Part shown: one piece after another, positions 9,998 to 23,024 of the stretch | Numbering within the stretch: position 1 is the first letter of the stretch | Layout: each line of letters starts with the position of its first letter | Origin: Grosmannia clavigera kw1407 | Taxonomy: Eukaryota; Ascomycota; Sordariomycetes; Ophiostomatales; Ophiostomataceae | Reading direction: 5' to 3' | Length of the DNA stretch: 64,000 bases | NCBI RefSeq assembly: GCF_000143105.1 | Contig: NW_014040560.1 | Span: forward strand, 496,001 to 560,000 | The notes under the pieces: generated by a model | The model's input: only the letters and a program-made list of their open reading frames with translations | What the model was told of the DNA's origin: nothing | The model's database searches: none | Program-made: the position numbers and the translations under genes

Positions 9998-12687
9998 TCA
10001 GTCTGTAATCCGCCAACCGTCGAACCACTTCAGGTACGAATATTGCTTGTTGGGGCCCGTCATGCCCCAGCAGATGGGGATGAAGAAGATGTACAGCCCA
10101 ATGACAGTGGCATATAGAAGCCCGTACACCGCGGCCTGAATCGTCTTAACACGCTTCTTGAGGAACCAATCCGCCAGGAAGCCGAACGTGAGAATGGCAA
10201 AGTAGAGTGCTGGGTAGTAGTGGTGGACGTAGGTGACGCGGGCCATGATGACGAACGGCAGGTAATGAAGGAACCAGCCGATCACTGGGTAGATACCGGC
10301 ATAGTGGATCTGATCAATGTCGTCCTGCGAAAGCTCCGTGTACCCTCGCTGCCACCGGATCACGTACCAGGCGACCAGCGAAGCAAAAATACCCAAGCTT
10401 GCCGTGGATCCCCAGTACACGATGGGATTGCCAAGGAGGAAGTACTTGACAATCTTGTCGTCCCAGCCGCACATGCGCAATCCGACATTCAGGATGGGCC
10501 ATTGCCACCACATAGAGGCCAGGTCGTCCTGCTTATCCGGGTCTGGAACAAGCGCGTTGTTGCTCGTCATCATGGCCACGTTGAGGTGAACGAAGTCGCG
10601 CAGGAAAGGGGACTTGTAGCTGCCAGGGTTGCCTTCCGGTACTGCGGCTGTCATTATCACTCGACTCGCCTGGATGGTGGCTAGGACACAGAAAGGGGGA
10701 GCTTACGCTTCTTATTGATATGAGCCTCGATGTTCCAGTGGGTGTACGTATCCCTGGGGTTGTTGTCCTTCGTGCAGGTGACCTCGATCTGCCGGAAACC
10801 CCACTGGGGAAGGTTGACGTTTCCTGCTCGAAGGTAGCAGCCCATAACCGGGTTCTTCAAGCGAAAGGACGTCGTGAGTGTTCGGATGCGGCTGTGATCG
10901 CGCGAAGCGACGTCATCCAGAACCTCGATCTTCCAGTAGTCCTTGGCATCGCCGACAGTAAGGTTGCCGTAGCAGGAAACCTCGCGGTCTGCCTTGGTCA
11001 CAGGGGCTGAAACCTCGTGGGAGTGTAGGTTGCGACCGGTCTGGGCGTGGATCAAGCGGATCGTAGAGTCGTCGCCGACAAAACGCGGCTCGGCGTTCTC
11101 GTCATATTCGGGTTCCTCGCGGGTGGGGTAGAAGAACCACTCGTTGTTGGCATCCTTGTGGTGGTAGCAAGTAACTTGCTGCTGTCCAGAGCCTTCCGGG
11201 TACGTCCTATCAAAGCAGGTTAGTTTCGAGTGCGGGGACGTGGACGTGGAAAAGAAGGATTCCCGTACTGGACGTGAGAATGAAGAAGACCTAAGAAGTG
11301 TGAGCGCTTGTTGGATAGTCCATAGCAGGAGATCAAAACTTACCACCACCATAGCCCATGTTCTTGAGAGTGACCCTCGAACCGAAAGCAACCTCAAGCG
11401 GACTGCCTTGGCCAACCTCAGTTCCCTCGAGGTTCGCCTGGAATAGCGAGCTCATCTGAGCATCGCCTGGACCCGAGTGGGTAAGAACGGCAAAGTGAAT
11501 GGCGAAGCTGAGCAGGTAAACGAGAAATGGAAGGATAATGAGGCCAACCACTCTGGCGGCGACGTGTGCAGCAAGAACCACCTATAATCCGTTGTTAGAT
11601 TCTGACGCCATTTCGATTTTCTTGGCACCAACAATATCGTACCGGCTTCATGTTCAGGTCTCCAAACTTGTTCCACAGATCCTCAGCAGTGTAGAGGCCA
11701 ACCATGGCCGTAACGAACAAGCCGACGAGCTTGACGCTTGTGACGCATCCAATGCTCAGACCAGTCATAAACAGCCAGAAGAACCACTCGGGTTCGAAGC
11801 TGTTCTTCCGCTGGCCATGGAACTTAGCCCAGCACAGAACGGTTGCGATGGTGCCTGAGAGAAGCATGGAATCGAGAAGGATAAATCCTGCGAACTTGTT
11901 AGAACCCAAGTCAAGGGGTGGTGAGACGGTACGGAGGAGAGCCCATACGGGAAATAGTGGTGTAGCTGTTCTCGCAGAGAACCATAAGGGTGACAAGCCA
12001 GACGGCTGGACGAGAGAAGGTCAGTTCCCGTGCAGTAAAGCTGCACCAGAAGTTAGCACCCCAATTTTCATATGCGAGGCTTGCCGAGAAACGTCAAGGC
12101 TGGACGGCAATAGCAGTTTTTGGGAAGGGTCGAGCGTACTAAGCCATGGGGATCGTTGCAATGCCGAAGAGGGCATTGAATGCGCGCATGGTCCAAAAAT
12201 CGACCTCGGGCGGGTAGGTCTCGCCAGACTTGAACTCGAAGCTGCCATTGTACCCGGCTATGTAACCTGACAAGCCGACAAGAAGCTTGCCGAGAGGTGG
12301 GTGCACGTCGAAGTAGAAAGTGTGCTGTAGATAGTGAGAGCCGAATTTTCCGAAACTGCCAAAGACCAATGGTTAACACAAAGTCTTAGCAACCTAGGGA
12401 CACAAAATTGAAGCTTACTGTGCCTCGTCCCAGGTGACGATATCAGACAGGCCGATTTTGTAGAGACGAGTGAAAAAGGCAAAGGCAGTGAAGATGATCG
12501 GCGCAATGACCACTTCCCAGTCTGAGAGTATTTGCAAGGCCGAAAGCTGCGGCTTCGTTGCCTTCTTCTTGTCGTCAGCTTCTACTGGGGCAGCGACAGC
12601 TACCGCCGGCACAACAGCACGCCGGCGAAGGGCATCGGCGTCGACAGGCTGGGCACCTGAAGCCGCTGCGGGCGTGACAGGCGCCAT
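9998..12687 (-). CDS. PMT2: Protein O-mannosyltransferase, PMT2 family
   Basis: Eight exons on the minus strand: 12687-12419, 12355-12140, 12040-11949, 11887-11643, 11581-11344, 11290-11269, 11206-10707, 10647-9998. All junctions keep frame and give 743 residues, the usual length. The first lumenal loop has WDEAHFGKFGSHY with the catalytic-type Asp-Glu pair and FDVHPPLGKLLVGLSG, both diagnostic of PMT2. A run of helices with ENSYTTISRFILLDSML follows, then the MIR region (LLHSHVQTYPEGSGQQQ, LIHAQTGRNLHSHE), then the C-terminal helices with HYYPALYFAILTFG. The enzyme transfers mannose from dolichol-phosphate mannose to Ser/Thr in the ER, normally as a heterodimer with a PMT1-type partner. Exon 6 is only 22 nt long. 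Confidence 0.95.
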
Positions 12688-14406
12688 GACGTAGCAGTAC
12701 GGAGCTGCTAGGATCGGCGGGAGGGGCGTGGAAAAGCTGAGTCTTCTTTCGACTGACGGGGGTTAGACGAGGCAAGATTTTGGGGAGGAGGACACCGCAA
12801 ACCTTCAAAGCCGTGAAGAACACAGGCAATCAAATAATATAGCGGACAGAAGAAGAGAGCCGGGAGCGGACGGAAGAGAGAGAAGAGGGAGGTGCAGAAA
12901 AGGGGGTAGACGCCAAGGGAGGAAAGCGCGAGGCGAAGAAGCAAGAAGATTATATTGGTTTAAAACACAATTAAGGAAAGTACTGAAGGCGTGAGCGAGA
13001 GGAGGCCAGAAGGCTAGGAGCTCCTCGACTCCGAGTTAGCGATGCCGTTGAAATGTCCGGCGAAAAAGGACAAGCCGTGGTGATAGCCACGGGTGAAACG
13101 AGAATAAAAAAAGAGAACAAGTAGAAATCACCTAAGAAAGTGTGGTGATGGCCAGCCGGTGGGGGGAAGCTGCGGGAGGAAGGGTAGCTTCACAAGGCGC
13201 AGCAGGAGAAAAGGGATGGCCCTTGGCCAAAATGTGTCCTTTTCGTATCCTGGCAAGGTGCTTAAACGCGCTACAAAATCCTACCCGTCGCCCGTACACG
13301 CTATTATCCACGTAACTCGGATCCAGCTCTGGCTGTGATTTTCAAGGGCCGGCAATCTGGCCAATCACGGGAAGTTCTGGGGACGAGCTGTAGAAAAGGC
13401 GGGTCTCACTAAGGCTGATGACTACGAGGAGTCGTAAGATACGGTTTTGCCATTCGTATATCAATGCGTGCGCAGATGCAAATAACGCCCGACGATGCAG
13501 ACTTTCAGGCCGCGGGGCTTTGGCGAACACGCCGCAAGTGCGCTTGACCCTGACTTGCGTTCTCCAGCATCATCAACCCTTACTTCCTGACGCTTGAATG
13601 AATTGGTATTTGGTGTGCCGCATTTGACAAGATCCAGCCCGGGAATGCGATCGGGAACGAACGCGGCCGCTGCTTTCACATTTCCTCACGAGGTGTTCTA
13701 CGAGATCGCATCTCGCGCTGGCTGTCCACAGCTGGCGGAGCCAACTATGTCCATTATTATACTTTCGCCGCAGTGCGGAGTAATTCAATCTCGAACAAGA
13801 TGTTGCAGCTGAGGCCACCTACTTGACGAAATGATCTACACAGATTCCAAAAGCTACCCAGTGGCATGTGTCAGTCTCTCCTCGGTAGCTTCCGCAGCTG
13901 ACGGGGTCATATTCATGGCACTCTATGCTTACGGTCCTCGGCATCAACAGATTGGGCCAAGAACTTCCCAACAAAAGCAAATATTGGCGCTTATTTGTGT
14001 GCAAGATACATGCAAGACACACTCAACAAACCAAGCAGAATACTAATAATCAACTGAAAAGGCTCCACGACGGGGCCATCCATATATCTTACAAATCTGG
14101 GGGAAACATCGATGCTGGGTGCCACAGTATCGGCACAAGATATCCACAGCGAGCGGTCAAGAGCAAGGCTGGCAGAATCCGGCTGTTGGCGCATTTGCAC
14201 GTGCCTACGGCCAATGGGTCCACAAAAGACACATCATTCCGCCTGATCCCCTGCCTCGAGTCTGTGAACCCAAGACCACCCTCTTTCGATCGTCGTTACC
14301 GACTTCCCACCAGCCCATGTTGCCATGTTGACCGCTTCTCGCAACCTCTTTTGTTGATCACGACCAGATGCCAGTTTCTTCCGTCTAAACCAATTTATAG
14401 CAACAA
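12688..14406. other. divergent intergenic region (PMT2 / CHY-RING)
   Basis: A 1.7-kb head-to-head region. Purine-rich stretches near 12840-12910 and 13090-13130 sit in the probable PMT2 leader. I see no gene; short open frames here have no recognisable domains. Confidence 0.6.
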
Positions 14407-16559
14407 ATGATCTCCTCAGTATCGGATTCCATCAGCAATTCATTCATTCGGCAAAGCCGTCGTCTTTCCTCCGATCTTACGTCCGAATTATCAGCGCCCT
14501 TGCAAGGTGAATCTAGCTGCAGCGCATCGTCGTGCTGCAGCAATGATGTCCCAGACTCGACGCAACAACAACACACCTTAGCGAATGAGAGCACAAACCT
14601 GGGGAGCACAACAGCGAGGCTGTCTAATTTCGTCACCATGTTGCCCGTTGAACCCGAAGCTGCCGACATACAGGCTCTCCCTTACAGGAGTGTATTGCCC
14701 CGTGACTCGCTAGCACCCCCGTCGCTGTCCAATTTTGTACCAGAACGCCAAACAGTCGAAAGTGAGCCTGCCGGCCAGATTGCAGAGTTGGAAGCCCAAG
14801 CATTACCAACTGCATCTTCTGCAAGCCGGGAGCTGCCTGAAGACGATGGCATGGGCAACCTTCGGCGGCGGATCAAAGACGTCCAGGCAAGAGAAGCAGC
14901 ACCGCCAGAGAAAGCTCGGCTGATGCACGATCTCCTAATGGAGGGTTACACACGAGCTCGCTTAGCCCAGTTACCTCTTCGACCTTTGACACCATTGAGC
15001 CCAACAGTGGAGGCTACGATCGAAGAGCCGTCGGCACATCTTGGCCCTTTGGAATCACTGAGGTTTTGGCATGGTTCGCATGCGCCCACTCCGCCTACCG
15101 CACTGAAATTCAGTCTTACCGAAGGGGACTTGCGGCCGACGTTTGTACCGAAAGCTAGAGACGCTAAGGATAGCCAGCGAGAAAGAGGAGAGAGTCTCGC
15201 CGCAGGCGTTGAAGAAGAGCACTTTGGCTGCGCACATTATCGGAGGAACATCAAAATGCAGTGTTTTACCTGCGAGCGGTGGTATACATGCCGGTTATGT
15301 CACGACGAAGTCGAGGACCATGTTCTGCCACGAAGAGACACAAAGTTTATGCTCTGCATGCTTTGTGGCCATCCGCAGCACTGCAGCGACGTTTGCCATA
15401 ATTGTGGAGAGTCTGCCGCCCGATACTACTGTAATATCTGCAAGCTCTGGGATGGCGCCCCAGACAAGAGCATATATCACTGCAACGACTGTGGTATCTG
15501 CCGTGTGGGAGAAGGTCTCGGCAAAGACTTCTTCCACTGCAAGGTATGCCTCGGATCTTCAATCAGCCATTATTGTGATACAAACTGACGAGGCCTTTGT
15601 AGAAATGCGGATCGTGCATTGCTATTAATCAGGAGGAGTCGCACAGATGTCGCGAAGGTGTTATGGACTGCGATTGTCCTATATGTGGCGAATACATGTT
15701 TACCTCCTATAAGAAGGTCGTTACCATGAAGTGCGGTCACACCATACACGATGACTGTCGGGCAGAGTACATCAAGAGCTCCTACAAGTGTCCGATCTGC
15801 AATAAGAGCGTCGAGAATATGGAAAGCTTGTTTCGCCGCCTGGACAAGCACCTCGAAGAGCAGCCGATGCCTGAGGAGTACACAAATACGCGAGCCGTTA
15901 TCTTGTGCAACGACTGTGAAGCGAAAACGACGACAAAGTACCACTGGGGCGGTCTCCGGTGTGAAGTTTGTCTGTCCTACAACACCGTCGAGCTCCATCT
16001 GTTGAACAGCCCCAAGTCTCATGGCGAGACGGGCAACGAGCAGGCTAGTGACCGCAACAATGCCAGTCCCGGTGATGCGAGTCATGCCAAGGGAATTGCC
16101 GACGACCAGGCAGAATCATCGGAAGCGCAGCTTGGCTTGACACCAAATGTCCCCATCGCCCGTGATACTCTTCACCCCAGACTGATGCCATCGCCGCCCC
16201 TGTCCTCCAGCCCGCTCGCTAGCGACTGGCTTGGCCGATCGCCGCCGAACATGACGTTCCGGGCCGTCTCTCCGGCGATCATGACTTCTTCGGCGACTGT
16301 GCCTGTAATGGCGATGCCGCCCCCGGGATATGGGCGGGACGGCTTTGAGCCGGATGATGATAACGCGTCGGACATGGAGGACGACATTTTGGGGTTTTGG
16401 CGACCACTTCGTCGCAGCGGTGTGGCCGGAGGTGACTCAGCGGAAGACGATGACGGTGAAGACGAATCTAATAGCGACGACGACCAGGATGACGATGATG
16501 AGTACGACGATGACGATGATGACGACGAGGAAGAAATAGCACTGTTCGGACATCCGTAG
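14407..16559 (+). CDS. CHY zinc-finger and RING-finger E3 ubiquitin ligase (Pirh2/RCHY1-like)
   Basis: Two exons, 14407-15543 and 15603-16559, with a 59-bp intron inside the zinc region; 697 residues. The first ~270 residues are disordered. Three zinc modules follow in the order of animal RCHY1: a CHY finger opening FGCAHYRRNIKMQC with the CHDE and CGHPQ cysteine/histidine pairs, a CTCHY finger (YYCNICKLWD, YHCNDCGICR), then a RING-H2 from about residue 402 (CPICGEYMF, MKCGHTIHDDC, CPICNK). A rubredoxin-like zinc ribbon (LCNDCEAKT, GLRCEVC) closes the core. The C-terminus is an extreme Asp/Glu run. The protein should bind an E2 and ubiquitinate substrates in cytosol or nucleus; targets cannot be inferred. 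Confidence 0.92.
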
Positions 16560-17370
16560 GACGTGTTCGAAATGGGGTCATGCTGCTGATCACGGCGGTG
16601 AGGGCCCCGAAAAAGGACTATTCTGTGCCTCATCAGCACTCCAGCCGTTCTGACTCTTGTCTATACTGAAAGTGCACGCCATCATCCGACCAATGCCTAG
16701 GCCGAGACATCGCTCTTCACTCCGCAACAAGCACTCCGACGGCGCAAGGGATACTTATTTATTCGGGTCATATGCATATTATGGGTATTTTGCATCTGGG
16801 TGAGCCGGTGGGCAAAACGGGGGGACTTGAGCACCACACATCTGTTTACTTGATTTTCCTGCATATTTTTATTGGTTGTCATGGCATGAGGACTTGGGGG
16901 AGTACTTGACGGGATTATTTAGCAACAAAATAAGCAAACTGGGACAAAACTACTTTTATGAAGGGCCAGTGCAGCATGTTATTTCACGAAAATAACGATG
17001 ATGAATATATACACGTTTGCTATTTGGGCCTGTTTGTTGATCTAGCCTGTGAACGGACCGCTTGGACTTGGGCTAACAGTTCTATAAGTACCCTGGCGGC
17101 CTAGTCGTCGACCACCTGTCGTGAACCTTGATGTCCAGAGGAGAGCTTTCTTGTATTTGAACCGCATTTGCAGCGATAGCATGCTTGGCTCTACGCAGCC
17201 AAGTATAAGATCGTATGGCGAGAGGGAGCGTATGCTAGAAGTCCAGCGAGGACAGAGCGCTACGCTCTCAGAACCGCGCGTGGGCGGCCGTCGACTCGGA
17301 CGGTCGTCGCCTCCGGGCCTGTCTACTCTCCTGTGCCTGTCTGATGGTCGTGCGAGCCGGGTCGGCTCAT
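16560..17370. other. convergent 3' intergenic region
   Basis: Between the stops of the RING ligase (plus) and MZT1 (minus). AT-rich from 16740 to 17040. Nothing supportable as a gene. Confidence 0.65.
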
Positions 17371-17720
17371 CTACCGCTTCTGCGAAGCCATGTGCTGCTC
17401 CACCTGCTGGCCGGTCTCGCGCAGCTTGACTATGGCTTTCTGCCGACGGCCGCGCATCAGTCAGTCTGGCCATGCAATTGGCGGCAGCGACAGGAAACCT
17501 ACCGCAAGCGCCACCGGGTTCACGCCGTTCTCGATCATGGAGATGCAGATGGACAGGGTGCGTCGATCTAGCTCGCAGTTCTGCCATCAAGGTTAGCAAC
17601 AGGAGACCGCAGGCCGATCCGCCGGTCACAGGCGAGACGCACGAGTATGGTGGACATCTCATGGAGAATGTCGACGGCAGCCTGGGCGGCCGCCTGCTTT
17701 TCATTGTGGTCGGCGGGCAT
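17371..17720 (-). CDS. MZT1: Mitotic-spindle organizing protein 1 (MOZART1)
   Basis: A small gene split into three exons: 17720-17643, 17580-17503 and 17439-17371. The two introns (62 and 63 bp, GTGCGT...CAG and GTAGGT...CAG) are both phase 0. The 74-residue product has the MZT1 core: QAAVDILHEMSTIL, then LDRRTLSICISMIENG and the NPVALA helix, ending VKLRETGQQ. MOZART1 binds the N-terminal helices of gamma-tubulin complex proteins and recruits the gamma-tubulin ring complex to spindle poles. Length matches the family (about 70-90 residues). No single reading frame exceeds about 26 codons of the real protein, so ORF-based annotation would miss it. Confidence 0.93.
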
Positions 17721-18296
17721 TTATGCTGATGGTGCTGGTAGTGTAGTGCTGTCCTGTGAAGTGTCGCGAGATGCTACGGGCGCGTTACTGCGGGGAGGCT
17801 TCTTAGCGCGTCGATATGCATCGCAGGGCGCACGTGCCCCAACCCGCTATTGCCTTGCGTGCAAGGCCTTTAGCAGCGAGGCACTAAACTGGAGGGTAGA
17901 TCTGTTGCAAATTTGGATGGATTCGTCGATGCGTTACAGCTTTGATGAAGTGATGTTTTTTTTTTTTTTTTTTTTGGTTTTGGAGCGCTGCATCTGGCAG
18001 TACAAGAACAGTCCATCTTGTCAAAAAAAGGGTGGCATCAGATTAAAGAGCACTGCTTCCGTAACGACTTTCGAGGCCAGCTCGGTTTTGTTGATTCATG
18101 ACTGGTTGTTAAATAGAGGCTCGCTCGTTGTCACAGATTGAATCTCTTTCCATACCCCAAAAAACAGTTCCAGGACCTCCCTTCCCCTCTCCCCATATGG
18201 TATTCTAATTTAGAGAATAAAGCAGTCCGACCAACCCCTCAAACGCCCGCTTGCTTTCGTGTCTTCATTGTCTTCTTTCACGGGGTCCGGTCCGGC
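17721..18296. other. intergenic, with 20-T homopolymer
   Basis: It lies upstream of MZT1 and downstream of SPC25, both on the minus strand. The only structure is an uninterrupted run of 20 T at 17956-17975. No gene seen. Confidence 0.65.
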
Positions 18297-19167
18297 TCAC
18301 CCAGACTTCATCGCCTCCACAAAGAGCTCCCGCATGCCCTTGAGCAAGACGACGAGCTCGCGCGACTCGTTGACGCGCTCGAGCAGGGCGTCGACCTTGT
18401 CGCGCTCGAGCTTGGGGCGGCAGTGGCGGACGGCGTAATCGCGGGCGGACGTGTCGAGCTCGAACCAGGCCTCGCGCATCCAGTCCTGGTCGTTGAGGTG
18501 GGTGTAGATGAAGCGCAGGCGGTCGTCGCTGCCGGCACCTTCCATGCTGAAGCACAGGTTCGTGACCCAGAAGTCTAGCTCGGGCACGTTGAAGCGGGCC
18601 TGGGCCTCGCGCTGGCGGGTGCGTGCCTGCTGTGCGGCCAGCTTGGCGTCGATGGCCCGCTGGGTGTCGGCGACCCGGCGGGCGAGAGCATCGCGCGCAG
18701 CCACCTGACGGTCCCGCTGGGCGGCCAGGTCGGCAATCGACCGCTCCATCTCCTGCTTCTCCTGCTTCTCCTTGGCCATCGTCTGCTGCAGGCTGTTGGA
18801 CTTGAGCTGCAGAATCTCAATGTCGCGCTTCCGCATCCGCTCGTCCTCTGCACGACCGGGAGGTTAGCCAGGCCAGCCTGTCCCTCTCTTCCTTCTCCTC
18901 ATCCACACCTGTCGCACCTTGTATTTCGGCCATGTTCATGCGAAATTCGTTGCGCTCCTCGAGCACCCGCTTCCGTCCCTGTTCAATGAAGCCGTCAAAC
19001 TTCATGGTGAAGCGGCCCATGCGCTCGCGCAGACTGTCGAATCCAAACTCTATGCTCGGGAGCTGTTCTGCCATCGACGGGCCTGACGCCATCATCGACT
19101 GCCGGCTCGTAGAGGCCATCATCGATTGTCGGCTCGTCGACATCGACGGCTCGAAGAGGGACGTCAT
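18297..19167 (-). CDS. SPC25: Kinetochore protein Spc25 (Ndc80 complex)
   Basis: Two exons, 19167-18918 and 18847-18297, separated by a 70-bp intron; 266 residues. The N-terminal ~35 residues contain a near-perfect short duplication (STSRQSMMA twice). A long coiled coil follows from about residue 40 to 165, opening SLRERMGRFTMKFDGFIEQG. The C-terminal globular RWD-like domain reads FNVPELDFWVTNLCFSMEG then LRFIYTHLNDQDW, the Spc25 signature. Spc25 pairs with Spc24 to dock the Ndc80 complex to the Mis12 complex and CENP-T. The start at 19167 is the first ATG that opens into family-like sequence; an upstream in-frame ATG adds 48 unrelated residues. Confidence 0.9.
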
Positions 19168-19655
19168 CGTGTCGAACGTGCGGTGCCCGGGGTTGTGCTT
19201 CGTATGATATGTGCTGGAAGTCAAAATCCAATCGAGATCCTGCGTGCGTGTGAAATCTAACCCCGCGTTGTGGTTTTTTTTGGGCGTGCAGTTTTGCCGC
19301 AGATGTGCCAAAGCAGCTTATCTCGATTTTGTCGCCATTTGTTTATGTCAAAGTGCCATTCCTGGATTAGCGCGGGTCGCTGTGGTGATTTACGAGCGGC
19401 GCTCTATTTTTCCGATTCCGTTGTACTGACATACAGTGCTCCACATTAAGTTTCAACTTCACTGGATGCATGAGCTTGATCTTTCACACCCCGTTGAGTA
19501 GCATAGCTACAGACACAACCACCAGCGTTTAATACAGTAAAAATGAAGGTGGCAAAAAGGGGAGGCTCACAGGAATGACCGTGGCTCACGAAAGCACCTG
19601 ATAATGGACAGGCCGAGACTTTTGCTATTGGGGAGAACACCAGATACAAGTCCAA

Positions 19656-22600
19656 ATGGCCGAGAAACACCACCGGACGCAGCCCCTGCAAGGCACGCAA
19701 CACATCATCAGCGTAGTTGGCGACCATAGATCGAACAACCTGGTGTATGGACATGTCGGGCGGCTGACATATGTCTCGCTGGAAGATGCCGACGAGCAGG
19801 AAAATAACGGCCGAGCTAGGCAAACCAACATCGGAGAGCTGCATACAAACCGCATGACCACATCAAGTAAGTATATATGCATATATACAGCGGGGGAAAT
19901 AGCTGCCTTGACCTGGGGCACGTGTAATAATGGTCTGTAGATTCTACTTTCCAGGTGCTGACGGATTTCCGGACCTGGTATCCGGCGACAAAGCAAGCTG
20001 CTGTGGAAGAAGGGCAAGTAGCTGAGAATCACAATTTGTGGCTCTGGGAGCACGCTCCAAGTGTACTGGTAGGAACGACCGGCCCTTGGGACGGGCTCAC
20101 AAAAGAATTTGAAGCAGCGGCGTCGATCAAGCCGTTTGAGGCAAAACTGCCCCTTCTCGCATACGGAGAGATTGCGAATCACAGCGGCTGGATTCCGAGC
20201 ACCTGTTCCGCATTTGCCACGGCGGCCGGAAGCTTGGGACACATTCTTCGCATTGTCCGGACTCATGAGCAAGAGGTCGGCTGGGCCCGAACATACGGCT
20301 CATCTCTCGACTTTACCACTGCAGATACTGCCGACGAGGGTCATTGGTGCAGCAGCGTCCCGATCTCACAAATAAAATTTACCGCACCCGCACAGACCGA
20401 ATCGTCGTTGCGATGGGTGCTGGCGCAAACAGACATTGCCACGTTCATGCTCGAGCCGGTCCTTCAAGAAAAGCCTGTTCAGACTGCTCACGCGGCATGT
20501 AGCTATGTCAGCCGTGGCCCATCACGCATCAGCGTCAACCTTGTGATGCAGATCAGCGCAGAGGACACAGGCGGAGAACCACACAACGACGTGTCGTTCA
20601 ACCCGGGCTTGGATGGCGCAGCGTCGCAGTTAGCGATAATAGACAAAGGCGGGAACTGGTCTGTGTGGGACATCAAGGTCAACCCGAAAGCCCACAAGAA
20701 CAGGATTCATCGCAGTATCAGGACGAAAGGGAGGTTTATCGATGGGATACCAACTGCGCTGCCTCCAGCGGGGGTGCATGGCCGACGCAGCCTATACAGG
20801 GTTGTGTGGCTTCCGGCAGCGAACAGTGAGATGGGGGAAACGGGCGACACGCAATGCCGTACATTGCTGATGTGCAACGACGTGCTGCTAAAGGCAATCA
20901 ACGTGGAAAGCCAAGAGCCTGTGCAGATAGTGGGTGTAACACGTCAGAACGGACTGGATGCCTTGCTGGACATACACCTTTGTTCCACGGAGCCGTCTCG
21001 TGTATTTGTGCTGACGTCGACAACGGTGTTCTGGCTAGACCTAGCCTTAGTTGACTCCGGCACAGGCCTAGAGTCCACTATCGCTAGCCATGACGAGACA
21101 GCGAAGGGGCAGAGCCAGAAAAAGCACCCGGCTGTGCTTCTATCATGTCCCCATCTGCGAGATCCGACTGATGGAACGCTCAAGCTGTGCGTGGCACCGT
21201 CTAGGCCGTTTCTAGGCAGAAACGCAAGTCTCGTTTGTGTCTATTCGACGACGCATGCAGAGGTGAGCGTGTTCCGATTTGCGGAGCCTGGCCTTAGAGA
21301 ACAGGCATGTTTCGAGCAGCAGCTCTTTCGACTGAGGCCCCCGACAAAACAAGGCCAACAAGGCAGACATGGGGAGCAGTCGATATTGGTGTTACCGAAA
21401 GCGGTGCAGGAAGACCTAGGAGGTCGCACTGGGCGTGGAAGGCGAGATGTCGGTCTACACTACACGGCTGCAGGCGTTCGCTTTTTTCAGGTTATTGCAC
21501 TGGGGCCGAACCTGGACCTGCGGTCGGCAACCTGTGTCAGTACGCCGCCATTCGGGAAGATGAAAATGCACCCGCCAACGGCGATCAGGAAGCATAGACT
21601 GGCGCAAAAGCATGGTAAAATAGGGGAAAACACCAAAAGTTGCAGTCAGTCGTTTGTGGTGCCGGACGATGTTGGCACCGCATCGCTGGTGGAGAGGCAG
21701 ATGGCACGTCCAAAACAAAGAGGCTTTCCGATCCAAATACAAGAGCGGATTGTTCCGGTGCTCAACCTTTCTAGAGTATTTTATCTTCTGGGTGAACAGG
21801 TGGACAAGACAGCAAAGGCTGCCGAGCAAGCTGTCAGGATGGTGCGTGGATTCCAGAATCCTTCGCCGCTGGATGTGATCCGACGGATCATCCAAGTTGG
21901 TATTGAAAACGGAAACTACCCTTACACGACGCTGTACGTATGCCTGTTGTTCTGACCATGATACGCCAATGTGCTGACTGGTGGTGACTGGTCTTAGTCT
22001 TGATGCCGTTGAGGGCAACTTTATCGACGACTTTGGTGCCGACCTGACGGATCTCTCGTGGGCACAGCGACTTGCCGACCTTGACCTAGGCGACGACAGA
22101 CAGGTGCGGGTGCGGGTGTTCGACCAGGTTATGAACGGGGCCGGGCTCAGACACAGCCGCGATGTGACTACGCTGTACCAAGCAATGGGCGCTTTGTGCG
22201 AGACTACGGAAGAGGTGGCATCTACGAGACGTGCCGGTCTTTTGGAGAGTGTGGCCGTGCGGCTGTATTTTTCGCTGATCAGCATGTGTGTGGAACCGCG
22301 ACAAATGGGGCGCAGCAACGCGACGACGCCGATGGATAGCGAGGCCAGTCCGGGGTCGAGCCAAGGTGTCTGGCGGGCTGCAGTACCCAAGGCGCGATCT
22401 GCTGAGCGACTGGACCGGATGGAGATGTCGTCGTCGCCGCCACAACAGCTTTCCTGGCCGCCGTCTTCACAGGGGGACCCCAGCAACAGGGAGGGAGAGG
22501 AGACGGATGAGGTGGGGGAAGAGGAGGACGCCACGATTGCACGGCTGCGGCAGTACGCCGTGTCGATCAAGTCGGAGGCGCCTCGGGCAGAAGGCGAACT

Positions 22601-23024
22601 ACGTCTGCTGTCGCATTGGAAGCTCGGAAGCGATCCGACACAGTTCTGGTGGAAGCCGGTCGGGTCGATGGGCGGCGGGGCGGAAGAGGAAAAGAAGCAG
22701 GCAGAGGAGGAGGCGCTCGAGAGGCGGCGGAAGAGGAACGAGAAGAAGGCGCGGCGTGAACGTGAGAGGATGGCTCGGCTGATGGGCGACGGCATATCGA
22801 CGCCATCGGCGCCTCGAATCCAGATGTCGCAGGTTCCGGAGCTGGCGACGCGGTCCAGTCCGGTGCTGCCCAGCCAGCCATTTTCGAGTCAGCCGTTTTC
22901 GAGCCAGTTCTTTTCGAGCCAGCTGGTTCCGCGGTCCAGCCAGATGATGGCGTCGTCGCAGCCGTTTGGAGGTGGTCATCGGCCGAAGAAGAACAAGGCG
23001 AAACGGGTGGGAGGGTTCAGGTAA
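19656..23024 (+). CDS. RRN6: RNA polymerase I-specific initiation factor RRN6
   Basis: Three exons, 19656-19866, 19941-21933 and 21998-23024, give 1076 residues in frame. The N-terminus has LVYGHVGRLTY, the conserved opening of fungal Rrn6. Next is a long beta-propeller-like region (FTAPAQTESSLRWVLAQTD and similar blades), a helical part, and a basic Ser-rich tail ending PKKNKAKRVGGFR, typical of Rrn6. Rrn6 is part of the core factor (Rrn6-Rrn7-Rrn11) that recruits TBP and Pol I to the rDNA promoter. The first intron's 3' site is chosen at 19940 because it alone keeps frame with the GTAAGT donor at 19867; a second AG at 19954 would not. The 5' end is the least certain part. Confidence 0.85.

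Noticed and set aside
11704..12270. 188-codon plus-strand ORF over PMT2
   Set aside because: Antisense shadow across PMT2 exons and introns.
18817..19311. Upstream start for SPC25 adding 48 residues
   Set aside because: The added segment is unlike Spc25 and reads like a 5' leader; the ATG at 19167 fits better.
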